Assembly: GCF_020889705.1 (NCBI RefSeq)
Contig: NZ_JACMYP010000008.1
Coordinates: forward strand, 1-64,000
Direction: 5' to 3'
DNA length: 64,000 bases
Source: Bradyrhizobium altum
GTDB taxonomy: Bacteria; Pseudomonadota; Alphaproteobacteria; Rhizobiales; Xanthobacteraceae
This document shows, one piece after another, positions 51,961-60,528 of the stretch (the stretch's first letter is position 1; each line of letters starts with the position of its first letter). A program made the position numbers and the translations under genes. A model generated the notes under the pieces. That model worked only from the letters and a program-made list of their open reading frames with translations. It ran no database searches and was not told the origin of the DNA.

Positions 51961-52773
51961 ATGAAACGAACAGATGTCCAACGTCGCGCGTTCGCAATGC
52001 CGCTGACGAGCCCGGCCTACCCGATCGGACCATACCGATTTTATCATCGCGAGTTCATGATCATCACCTATCGAACCGATCCCGGGAAGTTACGCGCGCT
52101 TGTGCCTGAGCCGCTGGAGGTCGACGCGCCGGTGGTCAAGTTCGAGTTCATCCGGATGCCGGACTCCACCGGGTTCGGCGACTACACAGAAAGCGGGCAG
52201 GTGATCCCGGTAACGTTTGAAGGCCGGAAGGGGAACTACACTCATTGCATGTTCCTGGACGATCATCCGCCGATTGCCGGCGGGCGCGAACTTTGGGGAT
52301 TTCCCAAGAAACTCGCGAAACCGACGCTGCAGGCTGAGCTCGATACGCTCGTGGGTACGCTCAACTACGGGCCGGTCCGGGTGGCGACCGGGACAATGGG
52401 ATACAAGCACCGGATGACTGACCTTGCGGCTGTGAAAGCCTCATTGGTCGCGCCGAACTTCCTCCTCAAGATTATCCCGCACGTCGATGGAACGCCGCGC
52501 ATTTGCGAGTTGGTCGAATTTAGTCTGGAAGATATCGACCTTAAGGGGGCGTGGTCCGGTCCAGCCGGCCTTACCCTGGCCTCCCACGCACTTGCTCCGG
52601 TGGCCGAATTACCGGTGCTTGAAGTCCTTTCCGCGACCCATCTCATTGCTGACTTGACGCTCGGCCTCGGCAAGGTCGTGCACGACTATCTGGCGGACAC
52701 CTCTCATCGAAGGGAAAACAGACCAGACAAACCTGCGGTCGCGCAGACCGACCTACTCGAGCCAGCTCGCTAG
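51961..52773 (+). CDS. adc: Acetoacetate decarboxylase
   Basis: 270 residues from ATG 51961, with AGGAG seven bases upstream. The family pattern is clear: [70 protein letters not shown], then [10 protein letters not shown] with the Schiff-base Lys116 and Glu110 before it. The enzyme splits acetoacetate to acetone and CO2, and related members act on other beta-keto acids. Regulation by the divergent LysR gene is likely. It is followed after 30 bases by an efflux operon on the same strand, so all may be transcribed together. Confidence 0.9.
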   Translation: MKRTDVQRRAFAMPLTSPAYPIGPYRFYHREFMIITYRTDPGKLRALVPEPLEVDAPVVKFEFIRMPDSTGFGDYTESGQVIPVTFEGRKGNYTHCMFLDDHPPIAGGRELWGFPKKLAKPTLQAELDTLVGTLNYGPVRVATGTMGYKHRMTDLAAVKASLVAPNFLLKIIPHVDGTPRICELVEFSLEDIDLKGAWSGPAGLTLASHALAPVAELPVLEVLSATHLIADLTLGLGKVVHDYLADTSHRRENRPDKPAVAQTDLLEPAR

Positions 52774-52803
52774 TAGAGTTAGCCCCGACCTTGGTGAAAG
52801 GCC

Positions 52804-54807
52804 ATGTTTGACGACGGACGGATGAAGATCGAGTTGCAGGGCGCGGGGCGTGCACTGCTCTTTGGACTACGGCTATGGGTCTCGGTCTGCCTCGCGATGT
52901 ATATCGCATTCTGGCTGCAGCTCGACGAACCATCCTGGGCGGGCACAGCGGCGGCTATCGTCTGTCAGCCGACGCTCGGGGCCTCGTTGCGAAAGAGCTG
53001 GTTCCGCCTGATTGGTACCGTCGTTGGCGGTATAGCCATCGTCGGGCTGACCGGCTGTTTCCCGCAGGACCGCGTGTTCTTCTTCGTCAGTCTGGCACTA
53101 TGGGGTGGAGCGTGTGCATTCATCTCTACAGTCTTGCCGAACTTTGCATCGTACGCCGCAGCTTTGGCGGGATATACCGCGGCCATCATCGCCGGCAATC
53201 AGCTTGGTGCCGTCGGTGGCTTGAACGGCGACGCATTCGTGCTTGCGTTAACCCGGGTGACAGAGATTGGCATCGGCATTGTCTCCGCCGGGGTCGTTCT
53301 TGCCGGCACGGACTTGGGCGCCGCACGCCGACGATTGGCGACGCTCGTCGCCGGCCTAGCCAACGGGATAGCGACAAACTTCATAAGAACCTTGCAGGCA
53401 GCCGGGCCGAGCCTGTTGGATATGCGGTCCAGTCGGCGGGATTTCCTCCGACGTGTCGTTGCCCTCGATCCTATAATCGATCAGGCGGTCGGGGAATCGT
53501 CCGAGATCCGCTATCACTCGCCCGTGCTGCTGCAGGCAGTCGATGGTCTGCTCGCCGTCATATCGGGGTGGCGTGCGATCGCCAATCACCTTCGCTGGCT
53601 GCCACATGATCAGGCCACGAGAGAGATGGCAATCGTGCTCCAAAGCCTTCCGCCCAAGCTAAGTTCGTTGCTCAATCAATCAGACCCCGCCCGCTGGGCG
53701 GCCAATCCTGTCGTTCTGCGTTCGGTCTGCGAAGCAGGAATCAACGAGCTAGTTGCCTTGGACGTCAAGACGCCGTCGCTGCGTCTGCTCGCAGATAAGG
53801 TAGCCGCAGCACTGGCAGGTATCGCCGACGCGCTCAACGGTTTGGCTTTGCTTGCCGGCGATCCCACGTTGCCTGTTCGCCGTTCTCGGGGAGCCTTCCA
53901 CCTTCATGTCCCGGATTGGTTGCCTGCTTTGGTAAGCGGCGCGCGCACACTGCTGACGATTCTCGTCGCTGCCGCATTCTGGATACTCATCGCGTGGCCG
54001 GCTGGTGCAGAGGCCATCACCTTCGCTGCTATTTCCAGCATCCTGTTTGCTGGACGGGCGGATCAGGCTTACTTCAATGCCAGCGGCTTCGTGAAAGGAA
54101 TATGCATCGCCGCCATGGCCGCAGCGGTCATCAATTTTGCCGTGCTGCCGAACCACGAGACGTTTGCTGCTTTCTGTCTCTCGATTGGCCTGTGGCTCGT
54201 CCCTTCGGGTGCCGCAGCGACACGATGGCCGAGTATCGAATTCAACTACATGGCCTCGTATTTCGTACCGCTGCTCGCGCCTACGAACCAGTTGAGCTAT
54301 GATACTGTGCAGTTTTACAACGATACGCTGGCAATTCTTTCCGGCGCCGGTACAGCGGCCTTGTTCTTCTGCATCATACCGCCGCTGACGCCGGGTTTTC
54401 GAGCGCGCCGTCTGCTGGCATTGACTCTGGCTGACCTGCGTCATCTGGCGCGGGGACGGGCGTTCCACGATTGGGCGGGGCGCGTACACAGCCGGCTTTC
54501 CGCCATGCCAGGGGAGGCGACACCCCGGCAGCGCGCCCACCTGCTGGCTGCACTGTCACTTGGGACCGAAATCGTGCAGCTGCGTTCGATTGCCGCCCCG
54601 TTCGGTGTCAGTGTTGTCCTTAGAGACGCGGTCTCCGCGATTGCGGAAGGCAGGAGTTCGGTCGCCGTCACGGAGTTCCAGCGCCTCGATGAGCGGCTCG
54701 CCGCCCGCGCGGCCGACCCTGCGGCTTTGCGGGCGCGAAGCAGCATCATCGAGATCTCCGAGGTGCTGAACCAGCATGCCGTATATTTCGACGCGGTGAA
54801 GACATGA
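52804..54807 (+). CDS. FUSC family inner-membrane efflux subunit (AaeB-like)
   Basis: 667 residues from ATG 52804. Two blocks of about five to six membrane helices (roughly 18-165 and 375-520) flank a soluble domain, the layout of the fusaric acid resistance / aromatic acid exporter family. Recognisable phrases are WAGTAAAIVCQPTLGASLRKSWFRLIGTVVGG, WGGACAFISTVLPNFASYAAALAGYTAAIIA, and later ISSILFAGRADQAYFNASGFVKGI. With the DUF1656 and HlyD genes that follow, it forms a three-part pump that expels aromatic or other organic acids through the inner membrane. It overlaps the next gene by 4 bases. It probably protects against the acids the pathway handles. Confidence 0.9.
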   Translation: MFDDGRMKIELQGAGRALLFGLRLWVSVCLAMYIAFWLQLDEPSWAGTAAAIVCQPTLGASLRKSWFRLIGTVVGGIAIVGLTGCFPQDRVFFFVSLALWGGACAFISTVLPNFASYAAALAGYTAAIIAGNQLGAVGGLNGDAFVLALTRVTEIGIGIVSAGVVLAGTDLGAARRRLATLVAGLANGIATNFIRTLQAAGPSLLDMRSSRRDFLRRVVALDPIIDQAVGESSEIRYHSPVLLQAVDGLLAVISGWRAIANHLRWLPHDQATREMAIVLQSLPPKLSSLLNQSDPARWAANPVVLRSVCEAGINELVALDVKTPSLRLLADKVAAALAGIADALNGLALLAGDPTLPVRRSRGAFHLHVPDWLPALVSGARTLLTILVAAAFWILIAWPAGAEAITFAAISSILFAGRADQAYFNASGFVKGICIAAMAAAVINFAVLPNHETFAAFCLSIGLWLVPSGAAATRWPSIEFNYMASYFVPLLAPTNQLSYDTVQFYNDTLAILSGAGTAALFFCIIPPLTPGFRARRLLALTLADLRHLARGRAFHDWAGRVHSRLSAMPGEATPRQRAHLLAALSLGTEIVQLRSIAAPFGVSVVLRDAVSAIAEGRSSVAVTEFQRLDERLAARAADPAALRARSSIIEISEVLNQHAVYFDAVKT

Positions 54808-55013
54808 AATTCACTGAGGTGAGTCTCTTCGGAGTCTATGTCGCTCCGATTTCCCTGATGATGTCCGCCGCTTGGCTGGTGGTCGTCGCATTGCGCCGAG
54901 TCGCCGATCGGTTCGGATTGCTACGCAATGTCTGGCACCCGACGCTGGTCGTCGCAGCGACCTACAGCATCGTTTTGTGGTTTATCGTGCTGACAGCTGC
55001 AGGGTGGCGGTAG
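54804..55013 (+). CDS. DUF1656 small membrane protein (AaeX-like)
   Basis: 69 residues from ATG 54804, overlapping the FUSC stop codon (ATGA). The conserved start FTEVSLFGVYVAPISLMMSAAWLVVVALRR and the second helix HPTLVVAATYSIVLWFIVL define DUF1656, a two-helix protein nearly always encoded between FUSC and HlyD subunits. It is thought to help assemble the pump. Confidence 0.9.
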   Translation: MKFTEVSLFGVYVAPISLMMSAAWLVVVALRRVADRFGLLRNVWHPTLVVAATYSIVLWFIVLTAAGWR

Positions 55014-55015
55014 CC

Positions 55016-55969
55016 GTGTCACATATCGAAGCGCAAGTGACATCCGAGTTACCTGAATCGGGTCGTGACATCGACTGGCCGCGGCGACCCGATGACCGGC
55101 CGCACAGTGCCGGTCAGACTATCCTGCGGTTCGTCCTTACACTCGTCCTCGTCGGACTGGGGATCTGCGCGGGACACGCGATGTGGGGCATCTATATGGA
55201 CACGCCCTGGACCCGCGATGGCACGGTCCGCGCCTATGTCGTGGCGATGGCGCCTGAAGTCGCGGGCCGCATTGTCGCGTTCCCTGTAGCTGACAATCAA
55301 TATGTCCATAAGGGCGATCTGCTGCTGACGATCGAGCCAACAGATTACACGATCATGGTCCAACAGGCCGAGGCGGCGGTCGATCAGGCGCGCGCAAACG
55401 CCGAGAATGCCGAACGCGAAGCAATGCGGCGCCAGCACCTATCAGATCTCGCGACGTCTGAAGAGCAAAGAGAGTCCTACAGTGCGGCCGCGCTCACCGC
55501 GAAGGCAAATTACCGGCAAGCTCTGGCGAAGTTGACGCAGGCGCGGGTGAACCTGGGGCGAACCTCGATCCGCTCGCCGGTGAATGGGTATGTGGCCAAC
55601 TTGACGACGCAGCTCGGCGACTACGCGACGGCCGGCAAGCAGATCATTTCTTTGGTAGATGCCGACTCGTTCTGGGTAGATGGCTATTTCGAGGAGACTT
55701 ATCTCGGCCGCATCCACGTAGGGAATTCCGCCTGGGTAAAGCTGATAGGCCGTTCCGAGCCGTTGCAGGGACATGTCGAAAGTATCGCCCGCGGCATCGC
55801 CGTGGCGAACGCCGAGGCGGGTCCTTCAGGTCTGGCCAAGGTGAATCCGATTTACACCTGGGTACGGTTGGCACAACGGATTCCGGTACGCATCCATATC
55901 GACCGTGTGCCTGCCGGCATCGACCTGGTGGCCGGTCTGACTGCCACGATCGAAATCGACTCGAAATAG
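55016..55969 (+). CDS. HlyD-family periplasmic adaptor (AaeA-like)
   Basis: About 317 residues. GTG 55016 is chosen; GTG 55004, inside the DUF1656 gene, is also in frame. A single N-terminal membrane anchor (ILRFVLTLVLVGLGICAG) is followed by AYVVAMAPEVAGRIVAFPVADNQYVHKGDLLLTIEPTDY (barrel-sandwich first half), a coiled coil rich in Ala and Glu, then RTSIRSPVNGYVANLTTQLGDYATAGKQIISLVD (second half). It links the FUSC subunit to an outer-membrane channel. No channel gene is encoded nearby, so a shared TolC-type protein is likely used. Confidence 0.92.
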   Translation: MSHIEAQVTSELPESGRDIDWPRRPDDRPHSAGQTILRFVLTLVLVGLGICAGHAMWGIYMDTPWTRDGTVRAYVVAMAPEVAGRIVAFPVADNQYVHKGDLLLTIEPTDYTIMVQQAEAAVDQARANAENAEREAMRRQHLSDLATSEEQRESYSAAALTAKANYRQALAKLTQARVNLGRTSIRSPVNGYVANLTTQLGDYATAGKQIISLVDADSFWVDGYFEETYLGRIHVGNSAWVKLIGRSEPLQGHVESIARGIAVANAEAGPSGLAKVNPIYTWVRLAQRIPVRIHIDRVPAGIDLVAGLTATIEIDSK

Positions 55970-56101
55970 CCGATCCGGGCCGGGACGCCGCGGCCAAAAC
56001 CGTTTGATGCAAACATGGACCACGAGCCAATGCCGATCGAAATTTCAGAGCCGCCAGTGGGTTGTTGGCAAGACCTGCACGTCATTTGCTGCGGACATGA
56101 T

Positions 56102-56608
56102 TTAGCGGCTCGCCTTAAAGGTCTCCCATCGCGCCTCCCGCTCCCTCTGGTATTTGGCCGCTTGCTTGGCGATCAGATCCGCACGACGGAGCGGCTTTCC
56201 GCAGGAATCGCAGACTGGGCCGAGACCAGCCGGGTTGCCGCAGCTGCGGTGGGTAAAATTCACGGCCCGGCCTTCCTTCGGCGACTTGACCCAGGTCTCA
56301 CCCCAGGCACGCAGCGCCAGCAGCACCGGGTAGAAGGCTTCGCCCTTCTCGGTCAGATGATATTGGTGGCGCAGTGGCCTCTTGTTGTAGACGCGCCGCT
56401 CTACCAGTCCGTCTGCTTCCAGTTTCTTCAGGCGAGTCGCGACCATTTGCGGCGTGGCCTCGGTTTGGGCCTGGAGCTCCTCGAAGTGGTGACTGCCCAT
56501 GAACAGCTCGCGCAGCACCAGCACCGTCCAGTGGTCGCCCACCAAGGCCTCGGAGCGCGCCACGGGACAGAGCGTTTGGTCAGCCGCGTTGTCCTTCATC
56601 TTTCTCAT
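56102..56608 (-). CDS. HxlR-family transcriptional regulator
   Basis: 168 residues from ATG 56608; a GTG one codon before is also possible. The winged helix matches HxlR: CPVARSEALVGDHWTVLVLRELFMGSHHFEELQ, then TPQMVATRLKKLEADGLVERRVYNKRPLRHQYHLTEKG (in part). The C-terminal 50 residues add a possible zinc-binding pair, CGNPAGLGPVCDSCG. It is divergent from the isochorismatase/MFS/ABM operon, and a dyad (56634-56648) lies between them. It probably controls that operon in response to an aromatic or quinone compound. Confidence 0.9.
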   Translation of the reverse strand: MRKMKDNAADQTLCPVARSEALVGDHWTVLVLRELFMGSHHFEELQAQTEATPQMVATRLKKLEADGLVERRVYNKRPLRHQYHLTEKGEAFYPVLLALRAWGETWVKSPKEGRAVNFTHRSCGNPAGLGPVCDSCGKPLRRADLIAKQAAKYQREREARWETFKASR

Positions 56609-56633
56609 CACGTTTTCTTCATCGCTCTTGTTA

Positions 56634-56648
56634 CTATGATTTTCATAG
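56634..56648. promoter_or_regulatory. Dyad between the HxlR gene and its divergent operon
   Basis: CTATGA, three bases, TCATAG (56634-56648). It lies 26 bases from the HxlR start and 62 bases from the isochorismatase start, as expected for the regulator's operator. Not proven. Confidence 0.5.
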
Positions 56649-56710
56649 CAAGATAACTAGGCATGGATGGAAATTCAATGGGCCAGCGAGGCGGCCCCAG
56701 GAGATGACCG

Positions 56711-57337
56711 ATGCCCGAGACCACCTATCCGCGCGAGAGGACCGCGCTCCTCTTCGTCGACCCCTACAACGATTTCCTGTCCGAGGGTGGCAAGGTCTTT
56801 CCACGCATCCAGCCCATCGCTGATGAGGTCGGACTTCTCAATAACCTGCGCCAGCTAGACGGTGCGATCCGTGTAGCGGGGATCCAGGTGGTGATCGTTC
56901 CACACCGACGTTGGGAGCCGGGCGACTACGAGGACTGGGACCATCCCAACCCGACCCAGCAATCGATCATGCATCGCCACAGCTTCGCGCGCGGCGAATG
57001 GGGCGGCGAATGGCATCCTGACTTCGCGCCGAAGCCTGGCGACCTCGTCGCTCGTGAGCATTGGGGACAAAGCGGCTTCGCCAATACCGACCTGGATTTC
57101 CTGCTGAAGCAGAAGGGCATTACGCACGTGATCGTAGTCGGACTGCTCGCCAATACGTGCATCGAATCCACCGCCCGGTTCGCCATGGAGCTCGGCTATC
57201 ACGTTACTTTGGTGCGGGACGCGACTGCTGCGTTCTCGCACGAAATGATGCATGCCGCCCACGAGCTGAACGGCCCCACCTATGCGCACAGCATTGTTGG
57301 CACCCAGCAACTCATCGAGGCACTGCCCAAGGCGTGA
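56711..57337 (+). CDS. Isochorismatase-family cysteine hydrolase
   Basis: 208 residues from ATG 56711. The N-terminal Asp is in ALLFVDPYNDF (Asp17) and the nucleophile is Cys150 in LLANTCIESTARFAMELGY. The Lys of the usual Asp-Lys-Cys triad is not obvious: the phrase REHWGQSGFANTDLD has His where Lys is expected, as in a known subgroup of the family. Such enzymes hydrolyse amides or vinyl ethers of small acids; the substrate is unknown. It is the first gene of an operon with an MFS transporter (31 bases on) and an ABM monooxygenase, opposite the HxlR gene. Confidence 0.88.
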   Translation: MPETTYPRERTALLFVDPYNDFLSEGGKVFPRIQPIADEVGLLNNLRQLDGAIRVAGIQVVIVPHRRWEPGDYEDWDHPNPTQQSIMHRHSFARGEWGGEWHPDFAPKPGDLVAREHWGQSGFANTDLDFLLKQKGITHVIVVGLLANTCIESTARFAMELGYHVTLVRDATAAFSHEMMHAAHELNGPTYAHSIVGTQQLIEALPKA

Positions 57338-57368
57338 TCGGACCCTCCTTCATCAGGCATTCTTCGCT

Positions 57369-58583
57369 ATGTCAGAGAAAGCTTCCTTTACGGAGACACA
57401 AGGATTCTCGCGGCGTCAGGTCTTCCTAATGGCCCTGAGCTGCGCGCTCGCCGTCTCGACCATCTACTACCACCAACCGCTGCTGCCGCAGATGGCCTCG
57501 GCATTTGGCGTCACCGTGTCACACGGAAGCCTCATCGGCACGTTGACACAGCTCGGATATGCAATGGGCCTGCTGCTATTCGTGCCGCTCGGCGACGGCA
57601 TCCAACCGCGAAAGCTGGCGTCGCTGGCGATTAGCGCGAACGCAGTTGCGCTCATCGCCTGCGCAGTGGCGCCGACGTTCTCCCTGTTGGCCGGATGCAG
57701 CTTTCTTGTCGGAATGACCGCGGTCACCGCACAGATTATCATTCCGGCGGTCTCGGGCCAAACAACGCCGGAGAGGCGAGGGCGCGTCGTCGGTTCGCTA
57801 TTGGGCGGCCTCTCGTCGGGCGTCCTGCTGGCGCGCACGGTCAGTGGCGTCGTCGGCGCCCACCTGGGCTGGCGCGCAATCTTCGTGTTCGCGTCGGCCG
57901 CCGATCTGGCGCTGTTGGTCATCATCATCCGATACCTGCCCTTGTCGGAAGTCCTGAGCACGATCCGATACCGCAACCTGATGCGTTCGCTGACCGTGCT
58001 GATAGGTGAGGAACGACTGCTGCGTATCTCAGCGGCGACGAGCTTTCTTCTGTTCGCAGCCTTCAGTGCGCTTTGGACAACACTTGCCGCGCTTCTGGCG
58101 CGACCACCCTACGAGTTTGGTCCTGCTGCCATCGGGGCATTCGGACTCGTTGGAGCTCTGGGCCTCGCAGTGTCTCCACAGGTCGGAGCGGTCGCCGATC
58201 GGATCGGCGCCCGTAATATGGCTTCGTTCGGCGCGATCACCGTGACCATAGCCTTCGCTTTTGTCGCGGCGGGGGGTTTTAGCCTCTCCTGCCTGATTCT
58301 CGGCATGGTTCTCCTCGACCTTGGTAATCGTGCCGCACTCGTCGCCAACCAGACGCGGATTTACGCTCTGCGTCCGGAGGCCCGCAGCCGGCTGAACACG
58401 GTGCTTATGGTGTCCTACTTCCTCGGCGGGGCGAGCGGTGCCGTGCTTGGTGGCCTTGGCGCTCATTTTGAATCCTGGATCGGTCTCGCGGCAGTCGGCG
58501 CCACGCTGTCACTTGCGGCCGTAGCAGTGAATGCACTTTCGTATAGACAAACCAGCCCAGCACTTACCGAAGAACGAGCATAA
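57369..58583 (+). CDS. MFS transporter
   Basis: 404 residues from ATG 57369. Twelve hydrophobic segments are visible, with the MFS loop between helices 2 and 3 as PLGDGIQPRKL, and a matching loop GAVADRIGARN in the second half. Family phrases are YYHQPLLPQMASAFGV, YAMGLLLFVPLGD and GRVVGSLLGGLSSGVLLARTVSG. It resembles the YajR/YgaY-like drug and metabolite exporters. It probably exports the compound dealt with by its operon neighbours. Confidence 0.9.
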   Translation: MSEKASFTETQGFSRRQVFLMALSCALAVSTIYYHQPLLPQMASAFGVTVSHGSLIGTLTQLGYAMGLLLFVPLGDGIQPRKLASLAISANAVALIACAVAPTFSLLAGCSFLVGMTAVTAQIIIPAVSGQTTPERRGRVVGSLLGGLSSGVLLARTVSGVVGAHLGWRAIFVFASAADLALLVIIIRYLPLSEVLSTIRYRNLMRSLTVLIGEERLLRISAATSFLLFAAFSALWTTLAALLARPPYEFGPAAIGAFGLVGALGLAVSPQVGAVADRIGARNMASFGAITVTIAFAFVAAGGFSLSCLILGMVLLDLGNRAALVANQTRIYALRPEARSRLNTVLMVSYFLGGASGAVLGGLGAHFESWIGLAAVGATLSLAAVAVNALSYRQTSPALTEERA

Positions 58584-58597
58584 AAGGAGAATGTGAC

Positions 58598-58891
58598 ATG
58601 TCCAAACTTGTAATCATGGGAACGGTTGAAGTTGCGCCGGAGCGGCGCGATCAGGTCCTTCCGTTGCTGATGGCCCACCGAGCCCGTTGTCTGAAGGATG
58701 AGCCCGGCACTCTGCGATTCGAAGTGTTGCTCCCTCGCGAGGGCGATTCAAGAATCCTCATCCACGAAGTTTACCAGGATGACGAGGCGTTCGAGGCGCA
58801 TCGGAACGCGCCGTCCAGAGCGCAATGGCTGCAAGAGACGACCGGGATGGACGTCAAGGTCATAGCGACAAGGTGTTCGCCTGTTGAGTAA
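58598..58891 (+). CDS. Antibiotic biosynthesis monooxygenase (ABM) domain protein
   Basis: 97 residues from ATG 58598, with AAAGGAG upstream, 14 bases after the MFS gene. The dimeric ferredoxin-like pattern is clear: GTVEVAPERRDQVLPLLMAHRARCLKDEPGTLRFEVLL, then ILIHEVYQDDEAFEAHRNAP. Relatives such as YgiN oxidise quinols or protect against quinones without a cofactor. This supports quinone-like substrates for the HxlR-controlled operon. Confidence 0.9.
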   Translation: MSKLVIMGTVEVAPERRDQVLPLLMAHRARCLKDEPGTLRFEVLLPREGDSRILIHEVYQDDEAFEAHRNAPSRAQWLQETTGMDVKVIATRCSPVE

Positions 58892-58997
58892 TCGCGGTCT
58901 GGACGAAATCCGACAGCCCGTTGATCTTTGCTTTTAGTTTGGAAATGCGCCGTTTCCTGAGGCGAATATCAGGATGTTCGACAAAGGAGAAACCTCG

Positions 58998-59144
58998 ATG
59001 ACCACGCAATTTACCAGGTCCCATCGCTACGAGCTGGTGCACGGTGAGGATAGCGACTTTATTGCCTATCAGCTACATTTCGGGGATGGCGTCTGGCGAA
59101 CGGTTTCGACATGGATGATTCCGCCCACCGCCCTTGCTGAATAA
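58998..59144 (+). CDS. Short protein, 48 aa, with strong ribosome binding site
   Basis: ATG 58998 is preceded by AAAGGAG at nine bases. The peptide starts MTTQFTRSHRYELVHGED and ends WMIPPTALAE. It does not match a family I know. The strong start and its place behind the ABM gene suggest it is translated, but it could be the stump of a larger gene, since the next 260 bases hold none. Confidence 0.4.
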   Translation: MTTQFTRSHRYELVHGEDSDFIAYQLHFGDGVWRTVSTWMIPPTALAE

Positions 59145-59410
59145 CGCTGGAGCACCGTCTCGTCACGAGAACGCGTGGAAAAGATCTGCACGAGCGCACA
59201 AGCGGAAGGCGTTCTACATACGCGTTTTGGACGATCGCATGGACTGACGTCGTCATCGATCCGCTGGAATTGCGGTGGTCGTTTGGCCAAGGGATCGCCC
59301 AGGACGCGATTTGATTTCGAGCGGTTCGGCCCGTTTATGACGGGTTCATATCAATCGCGTCCGTCACAGGCGAACCGTTTTGCGGTGATCAAACCAGCAA
59401 GGAGGGCAAA
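59145..59410. other. Intergenic, 266 bases
   Basis: No gene or repeat that I can support. It contains the upstream region of the tautomerase gene. Confidence 0.4.
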
Positions 59411-59869
59411 ATGCCTACATACGTGTGTTCGCTCGCGGAAGGCTTAGTGAACGACAGCCAAAAAGCCGCGATCGCCAAGGCCGTGACACGGATTCACAGC
59501 GAGGAGACTGGCGCCCCAAGCTACTTTGTACAGGTCGTCATTGAGGAAAAGAAACCTGCTGATCGTTTCCTTGGCGGTTCGCGTGCCGCAGGACAGATCT
59601 GGATCCGGGGCGATATCCGAGCTGGCCGAACCCAAGCTCAGCGGAATGCGGTAATGTTGCGTATAATGAAGGAGGTTGCGCGGATCACCAATGCAAAAGA
59701 GGAGGAGATCTGGGTTTATCTCAGCAATCTGGAGCCGACGGATATGCTGGAATTCGGCCACGTGCTGCCGCAGCCAGGTGAGGAGGCCGATTGGTTTAAC
59801 CGGCTACCGAAGCCGCTGCAGGAGTACCTTGCGCAGCTTGGGACAACCAAAGACACGTTTACTCTTTGA
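59411..59869 (+). CDS. cis-CaaD-like tautomerase superfamily protein
   Basis: 152 residues from ATG 59411, with CAAGGAGGG upstream. Pro2 becomes the N-terminal catalytic Pro after Met removal. The residues known from cis-3-chloroacrylic acid dehalogenase are present in matching order: His29, Arg70, Arg73 (in IRAGR), Tyr103 (WVYL) and Glu114 (DMLEFG). The length fits the fused double-domain 4-OT fold (about 150 residues). Family members hydrate or tautomerise unsaturated acids, some dehalogenate. Whether this one dehalogenates cannot be told, as related proteins with the same residues are poor dehalogenases. Confidence 0.88.
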   Translation: MPTYVCSLAEGLVNDSQKAAIAKAVTRIHSEETGAPSYFVQVVIEEKKPADRFLGGSRAAGQIWIRGDIRAGRTQAQRNAVMLRIMKEVARITNAKEEEIWVYLSNLEPTDMLEFGHVLPQPGEEADWFNRLPKPLQEYLAQLGTTKDTFTL

Positions 59870-60093
59870 TCGCATTTATTGACTGAGTTGCGATCGATCG
59901 TCCTGCTTGCGACGGGATGTTCGCGGCAGGCTCTAAGCTGCAAGGCGCGCGGCACGATGGCCATTGTCGTTTGCGTGCACAATCTATGGCCGATCCGGTT
60001 CGGTCGCGGCTCGTAGTCCACGGTGATCTCCTCAGTCGTGAGGGCGAGAAGAGCCATGAGTAGGTAAGCCGCTGGTACCCGAGGAAAATACAA

Positions 60094-60336
60094 ATGCGCT
60101 TCGTTTTGGTGCTGCTCCTTTTCACCGCTTTCTATGCTTCTGCGAACGCCGCCGCAATAGGCTATCATGCCAAATCGCGGCACGTCATCGTTCGTCCCAG
60201 CTTGGCTGTGGTCCCAAGCTACGTCACTCCGGGCGGTGTGCGGATCTATCCCGACGGGTCCGTTCCGGGTGGTCTGCGAACCGACCACGACGAGCCTCCC
60301 GCCTACGATGATCCATCCAGGTTTGGCGGCGGCTGA
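60094..60336 (+). CDS. Small secreted hypothetical protein, 80 aa
   Basis: ATG 60094 after GAGGAAAATACAA. A signal peptide is clear: MRFVLVLLLFTAFYASANA. The mature part is Pro/Gly-rich (VTPGGVRIYPDGSVPGG, PPAYDDPSRFGGG), with no known domain. It stands alone and probably ends in the periplasm or outside. Confidence 0.55.
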   Translation: MRFVLVLLLFTAFYASANAAAIGYHAKSRHVIVRPSLAVVPSYVTPGGVRIYPDGSVPGGLRTDHDEPPAYDDPSRFGGG

Positions 60337-60496
60337 TCTGAAGACGCGCAGCAGTGCGATAGGCTGTTCGCTGCCGATCCTTTTTTAGCCAGATATTCGA
60401 GCACCGGATCGCTATGCGTTATCTCTTCCATCAGCGCAGGACCGCTTTGTGAAGAAGTGGCTCGCCGGCTGGCAGTTCTACGACTGCCTCATTCTA

Positions 60497-60528
60497 GCTG
60501 ATAAGCTTTCATACAAAACCTTATCAGT
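60497..60528. repeat. 32-bp dyad site, copy F (inverted)
   Basis: Arms GCTGATAAGCTTT and AAACCTTATCAGT around the centre CATACA. Read on the other strand it becomes ACTGATAAGGTTT, centre TGTATG, right arm AAAGCTTATCAGC, which agrees with copy B in both arms except the last base. It is thus in the opposite orientation to copies B, D and E. It lies 160 bases after the small secreted-protein gene and 320 bases before a tRNA fragment. Confidence 0.8.

Noticed and set aside
4567-60528. Reading the dyads as integron attC sites
   Set aside because: The GTTRRRY end is not matched after CAGTT, there is no L-box asymmetry, and the nearby recombinase lacks features of IntI.
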